Part shown: piece after piece, positions 1 to 9,680 of the stretch | How the letters are laid out: every line of letters begins with the position of its first letter | Position numbering within the stretch: the first letter of the stretch is position 1 | DNA from: Melampsora larici-populina 98AG31 | Lineage: Eukaryota; Basidiomycota; Pucciniomycetes; Pucciniales; Melampsoraceae | Assembly (NCBI RefSeq): GCF_000204055.1 | Contig: NW_006768773.1 | Span: 1,209,879 to 1,273,878, forward strand | DNA: 64,000 nucleotides | Reading direction: 5' to 3' | Position numbers and translations under genes: made by a program | The notes under the pieces: model-generated | Database searches by the model: none | Told to the model about the DNA's origin: nothing | The model's input: only the letters and a program-made list of their open reading frames with translations

Positions 1-102
1 TCAAAGAATCATTAAATGAATCAAGTTCGTGGTCAAATAAAAGCACGACCCAATCCTAACCCAACAAACCCTAAAAAAAATTACCAACCAAAACCCATTC
101 AA

Positions 103-327
103 TCAACAAAAAATCAAGTTCGAGTTGAAAATCAAATCAAAAAAAACTAAACCCCAACCGATTCCTTGCATCAACAAATTTCCTAATCGATTCTTCAAAA
201 ATCGACGATTTGAAGCTGAAGATAATAAACTTTGACGAGTTTGTTGACGTTGATGATAAAGTATATAAAATCCTGTACTTAATCCAGCTGTTGTACCAAT
301 CAATCGACAAGAAGTACAATCGTTCAT
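103..327 (-). CDS. Small DMAC1/DUF4536-like mitochondrial protein (tentative)
   Basis: A 74-residue reading frame begins with a Met directly before the motif DCTSCRLIGTTAGLSTGFY. That Cys-x2-Cys-Arg-x-x-Gly start followed by a Gly-rich hydrophobic stretch is typical of the DMAC1/DUF4536 family, small inner-membrane proteins linked in animals to assembly of the distal arm of complex I. A second hydrophobic stretch (around residues 54-68, GWGLVFFDLIF) gives the expected two-helix layout. Family members are usually 60-110 residues, so the length fits. The C-terminal tail, rich in F, N and L, is not conserved in a way I recognise. An intron upstream of the Met cannot be excluded. The assignment rests on motif resemblance only. 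Confidence 0.42.
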   Translation of the reverse strand: MNDCTSCRLIGTTAGLSTGFYILYHQRQQTRQSLLSSASNRRFLKNRLGNLLMQGIGWGLVFFDLIFNSNLIFC

Positions 328-1109
328 TTTGGTTTTCTTGTAATATTTATAACGGTCAAAGTCGTTTAGAAGAAATTATTCAAGATCACAGTACATACTG
401 GAAATTGGAATCGACTGACAGACAAGTTTTGATACATATGTAAGAAGGGCTCGGGGCAGGGAGGATTTTGAAGTGTCCCCGACCACCAGTGCCACTTCTC
501 AAACTGGACCACCACTTTCGATTGCATCTCTCAAAAATTGTAGGCTTGAAGGTTTCCCAAACTTAACCAAGTCCCTCTCGGCCAAACAAGTCGTCAAGAG
601 AGGGACTTACCGCTAAAACGCAAAGTTTTGCTTGAGAAGTGAGCTGTATCCGACAAAAAATCGCTACATCGCTCCATCTTCTTTGTTTATTTATAAACAC
701 TCTTTGATGTAAAATGAAAGGTACATTGCCCAGTCCAGTTACATGTCCTACAAGTTTCAGATATCAAATACCTCACCTGGAGGAAGAGATACCACAGGAT
801 ATCCACAACCCGTCCTAAGTTGAGCTCTTCAAATGCTGCAGTGGCAGAAAGTGAGTGAGAATACAAACCCTATTGTAGAACTGCAGTTTGGCGCATGGAG
901 AAATTTTGCGCCAGGTGCGCAAATTTTTTTGCAAAGTTCCTGCAGACATTTTATTACAAATCTCACATGTCTGTCTCTGGCTAAGTTATTGCTCATATTT
1001 GTCTTGAAACATTCTTCATTACAAAAAATGCTCCGCCAAACTTGCAGCCTGACTCAGATGCTGTCAGCCAAAGCAACCTCGCTCAACATAAAGACCAACC
1101 AGAAAGTCT
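328..1109. other. Gene-poor stretch with short inverted repeat
   Basis: I see no convincing gene here. An 11-bp perfect inverted repeat (AAGTCCCTCTC at 569-579, its complement at 598-608) forms a hairpin with an 18-base loop. A 10-bp pair CACTTCTCAA / TTGAGAAGTG lies outside it near 491 and 632, so the block around 490-642 may be a small foldback repeat. The segment 833-1110 is open in one plus frame and may be the decayed N-terminal part of the helicase relic that follows. Confidence 0.4.
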
Positions 1110-2164
1110 CTCATAAGGGCGGCAGGCCGGAACCTATTGGTGGCCTTACCAATGCATCCCAATCAAGCCAAGCTGAGGTCGCTGGCAAAGTATTTCGAGA
1201 TAAATAGTAGTACACAAATATGAAAACTGTATGAAAAACCCGCATGAAAAATCCGCATGAAACTGCATGGTTTTTTTGGGTTTCCCCGCAAAAACCAAAA
1301 AAACCATGCGGATTTTCATGCGGTTTTTCATACAGTTTTCCCATATGGTTTTGATATTTGTGTATGGTTGGTAGTGCCAAGAAGCGTCAAAGGTCGGACC
1401 AGCAGGTATCAGTCTCTTGAATAACAAGCTGATGTTTCTTATTGCGGGAATGGGGTATGGCAAGAGTCTCATACCCAAGCTATTTGGCAATTTGCATACA
1501 GAAGGAATAATTCTTCTGATCTGCCCATTGGATGCGCTTGGGGATGACCAGGTTTGTCTCTGATTTTTTTGCTACTCATGACACTGTGTCTGAGTGTCAT
1601 GTTCCCGCATTGTTGAAGGTATTGGAAAAAGCCTTAATAGGCAAAACTGCCATTAAATTGACATTGAAAACAATAACCAAGGCAAGCATGAGCAACATCT
1701 TGTTGGGAAAATATCGCTACGTATATATGGTGAGTCATTTCTCCTTTTTGGGGTTCACGACACACAACAAGACAATGAACTGACTTCTACATATTTTAGA
1801 GCCCAGAAATTGCTCTTACAAACCGAATGTTTGAGCAGCTGTGGCAGAATCCACATTTTCAGAAGTCTGTAATCCTGAAAGTCATGGATGAAGCCCACAT
1901 GATTTACACATGGGGGCTTGTTGAGTCTTGAAAGGCAAAGACAATGTCCAGTCATGTCAAAGTCCAGGATAAGGGAGCCTTCCGACCGCATTACAGGAAA
2001 CTTGTCCACCAATTCTTGGCTACAGATAATGTGCCCCTTCTGTTGATGTCTGCAACATGTTGACCCCAGGCAGTTGATGCAATATTGGAAAACCTTAAAC
2101 TGAAACACGAAGAAGTTCAATTTTATCACAGCGAGTTAGCACAACCAGAGATTTGTCTGATTTG
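1110..2164 (+). pseudogene. RecQ-type ATP-dependent DNA helicase relic
   Basis: Fragments of a superfamily-2 RecQ helicase can be read in order: a lead-in ending EVAGKVFRDK (to about 1207), a Walker A-like block MGYGKSLIPKLF (about 1450-1485), motif Ia-like LLICPLDALGDDQ (about 1515-1553), a conserved segment SPEIALTNRMFEQLWQNP after a GT-AG intron (about 1729-1799), the DEAH box in VMDEAHMIYTWG (about 1883-1918), and motif III-like LLLMSATC followed by QAVDAILENLKL. In-frame stops follow TWGLVES and SATC; the second reads TGT TGA CCC where related proteins have Arg, consistent with CGA to TGA. A MITE splits the gene near its start. Helicase motifs IV-VI are not readable downstream. Such relics are common in rust genomes (recalled, not checked). 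Confidence 0.75.
1213..1362. mobile_element. 150-bp foldback MITE with TA target duplication
   Basis: Both ends read CACAAATAT inward and are flanked by TA (1211-1212 and 1363-1364). The arms continue as a long imperfect palindrome: GAAAACTGTATGAAAAAC on the left is mirrored on the right, with GCATG-rich segments and a 12-bp insertion in the right arm. TA duplication plus terminal inverted repeats fits a Tc1/mariner (Stowaway-like) non-autonomous element. It carries no coding capacity and lies between the lead-in and the Walker A block of the helicase relic, so it inserted into that gene. Confidence 0.7.
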
Positions 2165-2348
2165 ACACACATTCAAACGTCCGCTCCATGCTTCTCTGCG
2201 CGGTCTTGTTGCCGCCGAAGCACTAGTACCGAGTGCCTCAATCCCACCTTCCTTGATCTACTTCATCAATCTTTCATGGAGTTAGTGGTAGGCTCTGGCC
2301 TGCCAGAGCCTAGTAGATGGGGGCTGTGAACATTTCCTAGAACATATC

Positions 2349-2942
2349 TTGGGCTCTGAAGTCATCATGATGCAGTTTGAGGTGTTATTAGCTTCCATAA
2401 ACACTTGGAAGACTGAAAACCCAGCATCTTTGAGTGCTACCAATGTAGAAGCAAGCCATGATAGTTCTAAACTCAAGCTGCCTTGGCGTTCTAAACCAAA
2501 GCCTTGGGTACCTCTATCAGTTGAGGGGTCCAAGTTGGAGAAATATCAGAAGGAAAAATCTAAGCAAGACAAAAGGGAGCAAGAAGAGACTTTCAGATTG
2601 GAAAAAAATTCTCAGAAGGCACACAACACTGAACTAGAGAAAAATTGTAAGGGAAAAGCTAAACAAGAGAGAAAGGAGCGTGAAGAAAATCTCAGAATCA
2701 AAAAAGCAGCTCAAAAGGCACATATTGCCCAAGCAGAGAAAGCTCACAAGGAATTGGCTAAGCAGGATAAAAAGGTGCAGGAAGAACAACTTAGAATGGC
2801 AAAAGCGGCTCAAAAGGCCTGTGGTAAACTCAAAAAGGAAGAAGATTGTGCTTGCAAAGTCTCAAAAAAGTGTGACTCAGATGGAACCAACAACTCAAAG
2901 GCCAAAAAAATTAAAAACCAAGCAGTGGTCAGTTTGAGTTGA
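2349..2942 (+). CDS. Lys/Glu-rich coiled-coil ORF next to helicase relic
   Basis: An open frame (first ATG at 2367) encodes about 190 residues. Roughly residues 70-165 are highly charged and contain three imperfect heptad-type repeats of the form KAAQKAH...AEKAHKELAKQDKK, predicting a long coiled coil. The end is Lys-rich (KKIKNQ), like a nuclear localisation signal. No catalytic domain is visible. It follows the RecQ-like relic on the same strand and may be that gene's decayed C-terminal extension or an independent transposon-associated ORF. I do not recognise a family. Expression is uncertain. Confidence 0.35.
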   Translation: MGSEVIMMQFEVLLASINTWKTENPASLSATNVEASHDSSKLKLPWRSKPKPWVPLSVEGSKLEKYQKEKSKQDKREQEETFRLEKNSQKAHNTELEKNCKGKAKQERKEREENLRIKKAAQKAHIAQAEKAHKELAKQDKKVQEEQLRMAKAAQKACGKLKKEEDCACKVSKKCDSDGTNNSKAKKIKNQAVVSLS

Positions 2943-3026
2943 ATTGCCTAATTCAAATCTAATAGTTGCAATTGACATCATGCTTTTTGCTTTGGCCTCA
3001 TCAAGCTTGGTAGTCCTTTGGTGGAA

Positions 3027-5317
3027 TCATTGTTCACTCTGCCGCGGAACCTCATCCTTCGGCTCGCCCTCTTCCCCTTCCTCAATTTCATCATCTACCT
3101 GAACCATATTTGGACCTCCCCATTGGAAGCGAGACCCTTGACCCCCGACTCTCTCAGCCCAAGTAGTCCGTATCATGGCTTGAATTCCGATCATGTAAGC
3201 GGTAGTAACGGGTAAGGTGTTTGGAGGATTCCTGGATATGTGGAGCTTGTTTTGGGCATAGCGTAAAAAGTTTTTCATGGATTCTGTTGTGACTTGGGAT
3301 GAATTGTTTTGAAAAGATATGTTGTGTCCTGCTTGCATCTTCAATTGTTGAATGAGCATTTGGAGCTGAACGATCCAGATCAATGTGGGTTAGATACATG
3401 AATGTGATGCAACTTTTGTGATTATCTAGTGGAACGTTTGATGAAAATTGATCCATAAGGCGCTGGATATCAGTCACATTACCCTATGGTGGGAACATAC
3501 AAGATCAGTTGAGGTGAGAGAGGATAGAGGAAATAGATGTTGGATATGAAAACCTTACTGTATTATTGTAAATGTGCTTCAGCCAGCAGTTATTAACTTC
3601 TAGAAATTTATTTACAGCCAACCAGTGATTGGCACGGCCATTTGAAGGTATTAACATCATATGTTTGATGACTTTGGCTAGTTAGGCGGCAGGTATTGCT
3701 CAAGCATTAGGACCATATGAGGTAGGTGGCAAGAATAATGTGACAGACCACTGATCCCTTGCAACATTATTGACCAGCGCTTCCAAATGAGCATCAGTTG
3801 CCCAATATCCCCTGCTCAAGTTGCATTTTGAGCCTTGATGACCGTTGCAAAGTCTCGTAGACGGTATAGTAAGTTGAGACGAATGCTGTTCCCAGAGTTT
3901 TGAGCTGATTGAAATGCCAAGGGGTGAAAGTAATCCTCTCACACACCTCTCCATAAGTTTTATGCAGTCTTCTTCCTTAGATAGATCTACAGGGCCCAGT
4001 GATTCCAACACCTCCCTAGATAAAGCACAATCCGACAATCAACAGGAAAAATGAAGTCAGTTTGCTGAAAGCAAACTAAGTGCAAAACAACTACACAGGC
4101 GAAGTCATCAAGGTCAGATAATTAAATCACTCACGTCAATACAAAAAAAGGGATGCATCATGCATCTTTTTTGTCATCATCATTAAAGTATTGAAGTCTT
4201 GCTGAGACGGATGCTTTGTTTCGCCACCCAGGGCTTCAACCGTTCTCCAAGCCCCAGTATCTTGCCCATCCTTTGAATTGCCCCAGCGCAGTGAACACAA
4301 GGCCTTACACATATTCCATGTGGCGTGGGCTGGGCTAAAGATGGTGAGTAGCCACCCAAGAGAATCAGCTTGGTGAATGGAAGGAAATCGTTTTTGACAT
4401 AAGCTTTCAACCAATTCATTAGACCCAACGTCTCCTTCAGCTACAAACACACCATCAGCAAATGATTCCGCATCCACTCCAATTTGGGAGAGGACTTCTT
4501 CTAATACCCATGCCACACCTTCCGCCGAAGAATCAGGGGCATCCGTCAATTGTAAGAAAAAGATATTCGGTGCATACATTTTGATGGGATCAATTGCTGT
4601 AGGCTGAGTTGTCAAAGTGGGTAATTTTATACTATCACGACTAGGAAGGTGATCAACATAGGTCTGCAATGCCACAGCAAGTTGAGCTAAGACAAGACTC
4701 TTCCAGTGTGATATTTGTTGAGGCAAAGGGATGAACATTGAGAGATCTACCGGACGGCCCTCAGCCTCGGACATGGCCCTCTCAAAAGCCTTGAGATCAA
4801 CGTCCTCAGGCAGCACTCCTTCTAACAGTCCCGGTGGGGGAATATGGATAAATCCCCAGGTGCCGTGAAAAGTTTGGCTGGCTGTCTCCACGTGATGGTT
4901 ATGTACCCCCATATGGATGTCAAGATTATTGAAGCAGAGGAAAGGTCTAATAATGTGATTCTTCTTGAAGACTTGTATCAAACAATTAGCTTGTATTATT
5001 TGTAACCGGTCCATTAGTCGAAGTGAGCTATCTCGTGAGACGGTAAGACCCAGACTGTCTAAGAACTCGTTGACATGGCAGCTCACACCACCGGCCACAA
5101 ACGCGATACCGTTGAGGACTTGGTAAGCATTGCTTTGTCGATTGCAGGCAATGGCGAGCATGGAGCATATTTCCATTGGAAGCTATCAAAACAATTCCCA
5201 TCAGCATGTGATTAAAGAATTGACACGCTACTGAGAAAGCAGACTTACGGTCTTCAACTTGTGCTCTTGCATTCCAGCAGCCCGCTTGGAAACATGAACT
5301 AAATTGTCAATCCAAGC
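3027..5317 (-). pseudogene. DUF6589-like protein, multi-exon, with in-frame stops
   Basis: The main exon (5185-4141) encodes about 345 residues including DIHMGVHNHHVETASQTFHG, HIPPPGLLEGV and, near its end, VAEGDVGSNELVESL...GWLLTIFSPAHATWNM. The GD...L...F.HA arrangement resembles DUF6589, an uncharacterised domain expanded in basidiomycetes and often suspected to come from transposons. An upstream exon (IDNLVHVSKRAAGMQEHKLKT, about 5248-5315) joins through a clean GT-AG intron, and a GTATTG donor lets the main exon splice to LEVLESLGPVDLSKEED (about 4021). Further exons include GRANHWLAVNKFLEVNNCW (about 3575-3635) and an acidic tail ending at 3027. Between SYGPNA and the GRANHW block there are two in-frame stops (TGA 3700-3702, TAA 3682-3684) without an obvious intron to remove them, so this copy is probably dead. 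No start codon could be placed upstream of 5317. Confidence 0.55.
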
Positions 5318-5357
5318 AGGTCAGAATTGAGCGTGGGGTCTAAAGGGATCTCAGATC

Positions 5358-5629
5358 CCTGATCAGAACAGTAACAACACAACTCTCAGTCAAGAAACTA
5401 TTTGGAGAAGGATGATCCGGAGAGTTGATGGGATGATAAGGTGTTGTAGTTGAGGAAATCAATAATGAATAGTATTTCTTTTATCCAACCAAACCAAAGT
5501 GAGAAGAGAAAAGAAATTGACAACAATGATTGATTCATACCTGATCAGAACAGTAACAACACAACTATCAGTGAAGAAACTATTTGGAGAAGGATGATCC
5601 GGAGAGTTGATGGGATGATAAGGTGTTGT
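5358..5629. repeat. 90-bp direct duplication, 182-bp period
   Basis: The block 5358-5447 (starting CCTGATCAGAACAGTAAC and ending AAGGTGTTGT) recurs at 5540-5629 with about three substitutions. The spacing is 182 bp, so the segment between is part of the duplicated unit or an insertion. The block lies directly upstream of the DUF6589-like relic and could be a duplicated promoter or leader segment. No coding function is visible. Confidence 0.75.
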
Positions 5630-5789
5630 GTTGGAGAAGAAATTCTTGCGTTGTGGGTGTGTTCAAAACCATTAAGGAATATTGCTTCACTCTTATATTG
5701 GCGTATGGACTTCTGGACCAATTTGGAAGGGATGGATACAAATCAACTAAATTAAGGCTGAGATTGTGATTGAAATCAAGATAGTGTTA

Positions 5790-6280
5790 GAGCATCTCCA
5801 ACGCAGACCTGCAAACGTAACGTTTCAGACATACACGTAAGGTGTATTTTACGTTTGCAGGTCTAGGTCACAAATCGACCATCCAGCGCGGTCTGGAAAC
5901 GTAAAAGCTCACCATCCGTGTGAGCCTCAATATCCAGCAAACCCTGTTTCACACGGTCAGTACTCAAAATATGAAGTACCAACCAAATATTTGCAGCAAA
6001 CTGTATTGTCCCAGTATTGGACGTACATTTGGCACATGTGGTGATAAAGTCACCACATGCGTCCTATTTTCTTGTTGTCCAACCAATTGATGGCTATTTG
6101 GTGGCTCGATTGGGTGAGGGTTTGGCAACTTGGGCAGCTCAAAACGACTCAAAAATTTATACCGATTTGCGCGTTGGATGGAACGAAGCTGGATATAAAA
6201 TACAGCTGTCAAAGTTTTTCCAGCAAGCTTTTTTTGGCTCTGTATTCGGTTTACAGATCAGGTCCGCGGTGGAGATGCTC
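5790..6280. mobile_element. PIF/Harbinger-type MITE, 491 bp, TTA duplication
   Basis: Left terminus GAGCATCTCCAACGCAGACC and the complement of the right terminus GAGCATCTCCACCGCGGACC match at 18 of 20 bases (20 of 22 including the next two). Both are flanked by TTA (5787-5789, 6281-6283), the 3-bp target preferred by PIF/Harbinger transposases. A perfect 15-bp subterminal inverted repeat (GACCTGCAAACGTAA at 5806-5820, complement at 5849-5863) sits just inside the left end. No transposase is encoded; the short open frames inside are incidental. Confidence 0.8.
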
Positions 6281-6421
6281 TTAGAAGGTTATTACCAGAT
6301 TGGGATAAGGAAAGGGGTAGACTAACTATTGTAGAAGTTTTGTTGTTTTGAACTTGTGATTGTGTCATTTGTGTTTTCCCTTTTAAACCTCCCTCTCTTC
6401 TCACCTGAATCTTTTTCCCCC

Positions 6422-6777
6422 ATTGTGGAAAAAGATTCTAAAGGTGAGCTAGTATTTTGTTCAATCCTCCATATCGTGAACCTCACTAAATCAGGTGCTC
6501 GATTACTTTTATGCCCTTGTGTTTTGTTTTCATTCTTATTTCTCTTTTATATTTCTCTCTCTCAGTTTCTTCATCATCCACGCACCTTTTGTCCAGGTTT
6601 GTTTACCGAGTTTAGAACTCGTGTTCTTAGTTGTCAGCCCGTGTCTAGTCAACACCAGGCTGAACATATTTCATCACCTTTATAAAGGTTAGTAGTAGTG
6701 TCTTAGAAATTAAAAACCCCATTGTGGAAAAAGATTCTAAAGTTTCTTCATCATCCACGCACCTTTTGTCCAGGTTT
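6422..6777 (+). repeat. Local duplication in which one copy lacks a GT-AG intron
   Basis: In the first copy, ATTGTGGAAAAAGATTCTAA + AG (6422-6443) is followed by a 122-bp interval (6444-6565) that begins GTGAGC and ends CTCTCAG, then by TTTCTTCATCATCCACGCAC and 16 further bases to 6601. In the second copy (6721-6778) the two flanking blocks are joined exactly at the predicted splice junction with no intervening sequence. The two flanks total about 60 bp and are identical. The simplest reading is that a spliced transcript fragment was copied back 300 bp downstream. Confidence 0.7.
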
Positions 6778-6790
6778 GAGACATTTCATT

Positions 6791-7015
6791 ATGGCAATAC
6801 CCGTCAAACAACGGAAGAACTCTACCTTTCAAATTGAGAAAGAAGACCATTCGGTTGATTCGATCGCATTCATAAGACAATTGGTTTTTGAACGTGAATC
6901 ACATCATCCCTCATTTCCCTTGGTATAAGGACAAATCAACGCTGGTCTCCAAGAACAAAAGCTTGTCTCTGATCAACTCGACCAAATCAACATCGATGAA
7001 ACGGACCAGCGGTAA
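6791..7015 (+). CDS. Short hydrophilic ORF of unknown function, interrupted by TAA
   Basis: An ATG 13 bases after the intron-less duplicate opens a frame of 45 codons (MAIPVKQRKNSTFQIEKEDH and on) to TAA at 6926-6928. The same frame then runs another 28 codons (GQINAGLQEQKLVSDQLDQI...) to TAA at 7013-7015. Continuation of a plausible Gln- and Asp-rich helix beyond the first stop suggests a CAA to TAA change. Alternatively, a GTATAA...TTTAG intron (6923-7020) removes the stop. I do not recognise the family. The upstream duplicated blocks may be its 5' leader. Confidence 0.3.
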
Positions 7016-7403
7016 TTTAGACCAATGTGATTACATTTTTAAACAATCTATAATCGATTTTCTCAAAACAGAATCAAGTACATAATTAATGGTACATACT
7101 TATTACTTAAAGTTCACGAGTCACCCTGCGTGCCTTGGGTCACTCTGCCAAGAACATTTCAAGCCATTCGATTCAGTCAAACCGTTCAAGATCATAAATC
7201 AAAATCGATGTCATTCTGACTACTACATGATCTTAGACTCTTAAGCGAAATGACTTTGGGTGCAACAAGATGATAGAATGCGAAAAAGAGAAATCGGCGG
7301 AAGAACGATTAAGCAAATGTTGCTACAAAGTACCCTATCAGTTATTAATACAAAGAGGTGATAAAGATGAGTTGTAAAAGAGTTAAAAGACAAGATTATT
7401 TTA

Positions 7404-8233
7404 TCAAGCCAAATCTATCAAGATCCGTTCCTTTTCTGATTCAACAACATCATGATAGCTGTCAGGGTCTATGAGCTTTTGAAAATCACGGTACAATTCC
7501 ATTTCACTAGGTGTACGTGCAGTGACACAACTGTAGATTAGATTGAAAGCCTATGCAATCCAAACATAAGAAAGATTAACTTGGTCCGATTTGATTGGTG
7601 ATACGAGAAAAGTGATTAAGATCATATAACAGGACAAAACTTACCATTATGAGCGGCAGATGAACAAAGCCAATCAAGAGTGACCACGTTGGTTCCTCAA
7701 ATACTTCGGATCCATACAGTGCATATATGCTAATGATATGTAGCGTGCTTGTGGTAAAAAGATGCCATGGGTAATAAGTGACAATGAAGCCTGCCATCCA
7801 GGGAAAGACGATTACAATCCTGTGTTGGGAGCAAAAAAAGAGAGTGCGGGTTAGCTGCTGAATATGTGCCATGAATTCAGAGTCCAAAAACCTACGGAAA
7901 AGTAATCAAAAGAAACTAGAGACGGAAATCGAGCAAATTGACCGATCAGTAAGCTTGAAAGAGGATGATTGTGATATGGAAACGCTGCTCACCACGGCTA
8001 ATGATAGAAAGGATGGTTCAGATCCTGGAGTCATATTCGAATATCTCAAAACTAGCCAGCCAAATAGGTTAGCATTTTGAAATGGAGAAAAGTTAATTTG
8101 ATTGAAGAAAGGGTGATTTACTGGCAGGCAGGAGGATGCTCCCTGAAGCACAGAAGCATAGTACGCCACCGCAGAGCATCACTAAGACCGCAATCAGTCT
8201 GTTCTGTTCGCATCGCTCGACGAGGTAAGGCAT
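7404..8233 (-). CDS. Predicted four-helix membrane protein, 176 residues, four exons
   Basis: Exons 8233-8122, 8051-7993, 7857-7645 and 7550-7404 join through three GT-AG introns with consistent phase and no stops, giving 176 residues starting MPYLVERCEQNRLIAVLVML. Hydrophobic segments lie at about residues 12-35 (LIAVLVMLCGGVLCFCAS), 70-90 (VIVFPWMAGFIVTYYPWHLF), 93-105 and 115-130 (WSLLIGFVHLPLIM). The tail is soluble and acidic (PSEMELYRDFQKLIDPDSYH). A further upstream Met (8281) is possible. Size and four-helix layout recall small ER membrane proteins such as the EXPERA/TMEM97 group, but I cannot confirm any family. The exon-phase agreement makes it very likely a real gene. Confidence 0.6.
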
Positions 8234-8783
8234 TTGATGTGTGGAGTAAGTGGAAGAAACGGAGTGAGGTGTTAAAGTCAAAACAGTGCGATCCAGAAGG
8301 TGTAGAGTGATTCAAGTTGTGGAGCGAAAAGTTGTTGGGCATAGATAGGACAAAGTAAAGGGTCACAAGTTTATAAAGTGTCAAGCTACGTAGTGTCCCT
8401 GATCGTCTGAATTAGCCTAAGCCATCTTCAGATGGATCTTATTTTGACCTTGTCCAGCTAATCCATCGAAATTAAAGTCCGATAGTAGATTCACTTCATT
8501 CCAATCAATAACTCATCAGGGCAATTCTACGTTGTTCATGCGCAGCTTGCTGGCTTGCTCAGATCACTATAACCATCAGGGCAAATATACATCGCTGGAT
8601 CACTTCATCAACCTCAATTGTCAACTTATAAAGCTATCATGGCTAGTAAATCAACTCAATTCTGCGAAGCAAAACAAGCTTAGAGTCTCTAAAGCTTTTC
8701 TCTTTCGATATCGATCTGGAGCTACTTCTTCACCCACATCTTCCACATTTCAATGGCTTGAGTACTTCTCAAATCAATCTCAG

Positions 8784-9680
8784 AAGTCCGACAACGAACA
8801 AAGTCAGCAAACGACAATGGTGAAATACCATTAACCCAATTGCCAGAAGCCGACCAAGTCGAAAGGATCGAGGCTGCTGGTCTTTTACTTGATGAGGGCA
8901 AAGGAAACATTCTTGAACGGTTCCTCCCAACGAGCTTCAAACAGGTTTCTTCAAGCATAAAGACAGCATTCGAGATTCTCATCAACTGGTTTTTCTCAGA
9001 AGTTATCGACAGCAATGGGGTCTTGATGTCTTCACCATTCGGGACACTTGAGCGCCTTGTGATTGAGGGTCTCATTTCAATGCTACTCAACATGCACTTC
9101 TTACTCCAAAACAAACCATGTATGTCCTTCTGTAAGTATCGTATGGAGAATCCTCGCTTACATTTGCTTTAACACACCTGGTAGACTTTTTTGAATCATG
9201 GTTGAAATGGATTACATTCATTTCCTTTCCACAGATTGTACTGGTAGCGATTGGTCTGAGATTTCACATTACCTTAACGATCACTTTCTACAGAACGGTG
9301 AGTAATGATTCAGCGTCCAAAGTTTATATTCTACTGTTCTACTTTGCTGACCTACCTTTATACTTCCATTGCAGATGTTACGCAAGTGTTATTTTATGAA
9401 AGGAGTGCTTCTTGTCATTGCCCAGATTGCTGGCTCCTATGTTGGAATACGGTTGAAAGGTTCAATAGACAAAACTGTTGAATTATGTCAAGCAGCCGAT
9501 CTTTCCTTCCAAAGACTTGATTCAAGTCGCTGCTTGACCTTCACTTTGTATTTCATTGCAGGATTTTTGTTGGGTGTGGACGCGAGATTTGCAATAAGGG
9601 GGAACTCTGGTTACCAGTGGGGAGGATCTGGTCTTGAGTTAGTCAATCTCAGGTTTGTATCAACAATAAATTCGATATAA
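8784..9680 (+). CDS. Multi-pass membrane protein, possibly degenerate aquaporin-like (partial)
   Basis: Exons 8784-9131, 9185-9297 and 9375-9680 join with matching phases. The order of segments resembles the first half of an MIP channel: a helix LERLVIEGLISMLLNMHFLL, a second helix with FISFPQIVLVAIGLRFHITL where MIPs carry the first NPA loop (here HITLT, no NPA), and a third, KGVLLVIAQIAGSYVGIRL, like the MIP third helix with its Gln-x-x-Gly. A fourth helix follows (LTFTLYFIAGFLLGVD). No second NPA loop is found downstream to 10.7 kb. The 5' end is unresolved: the frame closes at a stop near 8755, and an acceptor CTCAG precedes 8784. It may be a truncated or diverged MIP, or an unrelated membrane protein. 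Confidence 0.35.

Noticed and set aside
4136..4150. Frameshift at a T7 run in the DUF6589-like gene
   Set aside because: A GTATTG donor inside the run joins the next exon in phase, so no indel is needed here; the later stops are the real lesions.
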